A stretch of DNA of 49,459 nt, taken from positions 1 through 49,459 of the forward strand of contig DLPB01000021.1 in NCBI GenBank assembly GCA_002479805.1, written 5' to 3'. The notes below the pieces were generated by a model. The model was not told where the DNA came from and did no database searches. It saw only the letters and a program-made list of their open reading frames with translations. This stretch comes from Micrococcales bacterium UBA7469. Lineage in GTDB: Bacteria; Actinomycetota; Actinomycetes; Actinomycetales; Microbacteriaceae. Positions within the stretch are counted from its first letter, which is position 1. Each line of letters opens with the position of its first letter. Made by a program: the position numbers and the translations under genes. Positions 48,105 through 49,459 of the stretch are shown here, piece by piece.

Positions 48105-49370
48105 TTAGCGCTTGGGCACAATCTTTTCGATGCCACCGAGGTATGGACGCAGTGCCTTTGGAATAACCACCGATCCATCTTCCTGCTGGTGGTTCTCCAG
48201 AATCGCAACCAACCACCTGGTAGTTGCCAGGGTGCCATTCAAAGTGGCAGCAATCTTTGGCTTGCCGCTCTCATCGCGGAAACGAGTGTTTAGTCTGCGT
48301 GCCTGGAAGGTAGTGCAGTTAGAGGTTGAGGTGAGCTCTCGATAGGTGCCCTGGGTTGGAACCCAAGCCTCAACGTCGTACTTTCTGGCTGCCGACGAAC
48401 CTAGGTCACCAGCCGCCACATCGATCACGCGGTATGGCAGTTCACACTTCTGCAGCATCTGCTCCTGCCAGGCCAACAATCGAGCGTGCTCGGCCTCGGC
48501 TTCTTCTGGCTTGCAGTAGCTAAACATCTCTAACTTGTTGAACTGGTGCACGCGCAGGATTCCGCGGTTGTCCTTACCGGCAGCACCGGCCTCTCGGCGG
48601 TAGCAGGTTGACCAACCGGCATAGCGAATTGGCTGATCCAAGCTGTCGATAATCTCGTCGCGGTGGTAGCCGGCGAGGGCTACCTCGCTGGTGCCGGTGA
48701 GGTAGAGGTCGTCTGCCGGTAGGTAGTAAATCTCATCGGCGTGCTCACCGAGGAAGCCGGTGCCCTGCATGACCTCTGGTTTTACCAAGGTTGGGGTGAT
48801 CAAAACCGTAAAGCCAGCCTCGGCTGCTTGATCCAGTGCGAGCTGCATCATGGCGAGCTCCAAACGAGCGCCCCAGCCCTTGAGGAAGTAGAAGCGAGAA
48901 CCCGAGATCTTGACCCCGCGCTCGATGTCAATCACATCGAGTAGTTCGCCAAGTTCAGCGTGGTCTTTTGGCTCAAAGCCAAAGCTTGGGATGGTGCCAA
49001 CCTCTTTGACCAGCACGAAGTTTTCTTCGCCTCCGGCGGGAACATCTTCGATTACCACGTTTTCGATTTTGTAAAGCACTTTGGTGAGTGCCTCGTCGGC
49101 AGCGTTGGCAGCAGCATCTGCTGCCTTCACCGCAACCGCCATCTCTTGACCCTGGGCAACTAGGGCAGCTTTCTCCTCTTTGGGAGCGGTTGCCACCAAC
49201 TTGCCGTGCTGGTTTTGGGCAGCACGAAGGCGTTCGAATTCTGCGAGCGCCGAACGCTTTTCCAGATCAAGCGCAATCGCCTGATCAACCAGCGAAACAT
49301 CGGCACCGCGAGCAATTTGAGAAGCTCTAATGGCTTCTGGGTTCTCTCTTAGAAGATTGAGGTCAATCAC
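48105..49370 (-). CDS. serS: Serine-tRNA ligase
   Basis: SerS charges serine tRNAs. GTG 49370 gives 421 residues beginning VIDLNLLRENPEAIRASQIARGAD, the normal start. An N-terminal coiled-coil arm (about 30-105) reads the long variable arm of tRNA-Ser. The class II core shows motif 2 in CYRREAGAAGKDNRGILRVHQFNKLE and motif 3 near LNGTLATTRWLVAILEN. A 22-residue longer reading from 49436 is not conserved. Two tRNA-Ser genes lie within 3.6 kb downstream. Confidence 0.96.
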   Translation of the reverse strand: MIDLNLLRENPEAIRASQIARGADVSLVDQAIALDLEKRSALAEFERLRAAQNQHGKLVATAPKEEKAALVAQGQEMAVAVKAADAAANAADEALTKVLYKIENVVIEDVPAGGEENFVLVKEVGTIPSFGFEPKDHAELGELLDVIDIERGVKISGSRFYFLKGWGARLELAMMQLALDQAAEAGFTVLITPTLVKPEVMQGTGFLGEHADEIYYLPADDLYLTGTSEVALAGYHRDEIIDSLDQPIRYAGWSTCYRREAGAAGKDNRGILRVHQFNKLEMFSYCKPEEAEAEHARLLAWQEQMLQKCELPYRVIDVAAGDLGSSAARKYDVEAWVPTQGTYRELTSTSNCTTFQARRLNTRFRDESGKPKIAATLNGTLATTRWLVAILENHQQEDGSVVIPKALRPYLGGIEKIVPKR

Positions 49371-49459
49371 GGCCTCAAGCCTACCTTCTATAACGCCTAG
49401 GCTTGTGGAGTGCAGAACATCGCGGTCATCTTCCACCCCTCCAAAATCTCGCTGGAGAA

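Noticed and set aside
1..49459. CRISPR array or cas genes
   Set aside because: No regularly spaced repeats and no Cas-like protein. The only long repeat families are the protein-coding modules in the giant gene.

Overview
The window looks like part of the chromosome of a moderate-G+C actinobacterium, most likely a Microbacteriaceae relative of the freshwater Luna-type lineages (Aquiluna/Rhodoluna). This placement is inferred from gene content, not from a marker phylogeny. Supporting signs are a DUF3073 protein, an SCP_3-type protein, an actinobacterial-type PurF, a heterodimeric carotenoid cyclase with a UbiA-type lycopene elongase, and a Blh-type beta-carotene dioxygenase (retinal supply, which suggests a rhodopsin elsewhere). 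Genes are packed tightly, with many 1-8 nt overlaps and frequent GTG/TTG starts.

Layout. 1-1127: 3' part missing of a secreted NlpC/P60 peptidoglycan hydrolase. 1254-1536: tRNA-Glu, tRNA-Asp, tRNA-Phe. 1556-5141: a DMT exporter, a DHA2-type MFS exporter, a TipAS-domain protein and a two-gene CrcB fluoride exporter. 5227-9025: DUF3073 protein, purF-purM plus a coupled small anchored protein, and a divergent TetR regulator. 9026-12613: two paralogous secreted proteins divergent from a haemin-type ABC importer (HmuTUV-like). 12653-20463: carotenoid/retinal block (UbiA elongase, CrtI, nitroreductase, Blh, two cyclase subunits) and an MFS-led run of small genes. 20490-29996: one 3168-residue secreted protein made of glycine-rich modules, Fn3, LamG-like, cadherin-like and 14 InlB-like repeats. 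30137-30592: DUF1801 protein.

30676-44273 is the most striking part. A 44-bp direct repeat, the 3' half of tRNA-Arg(ACG) from the anticodon loop onward, occurs at 30676-30719 and inside the intact tRNA-Arg gene at 44230-44273. The roughly 13.5 kb between them carries a copper-resistance set (Met/His-rich proteins, multicopper oxidase, CsoR, CopB-type ATPase with a CsoR box in its promoter), an IS3-family element without a recognisable target duplication, and a beta-oxidation cluster with an acyl-CoA oxidase. No integrase is visible. The tRNA-proximal end is a scar in which a tRNA-Pro 5' half runs into the last 40 codons of a glutathione peroxidase. I read it as an old tRNA-targeted island reshaped by IS-mediated and other rearrangements.

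44374-49370: beta-CASP nuclease, tRNA-Ser(GCT), LCP cell-wall ligase, tRNA-Ser(TGA), HAD phosphatase and serS.

The two best candidates for something undescribed are the pair of secreted RADH-motif proteins beside the haemin importer, and the C-terminal module that one of them shares with the giant surface protein.
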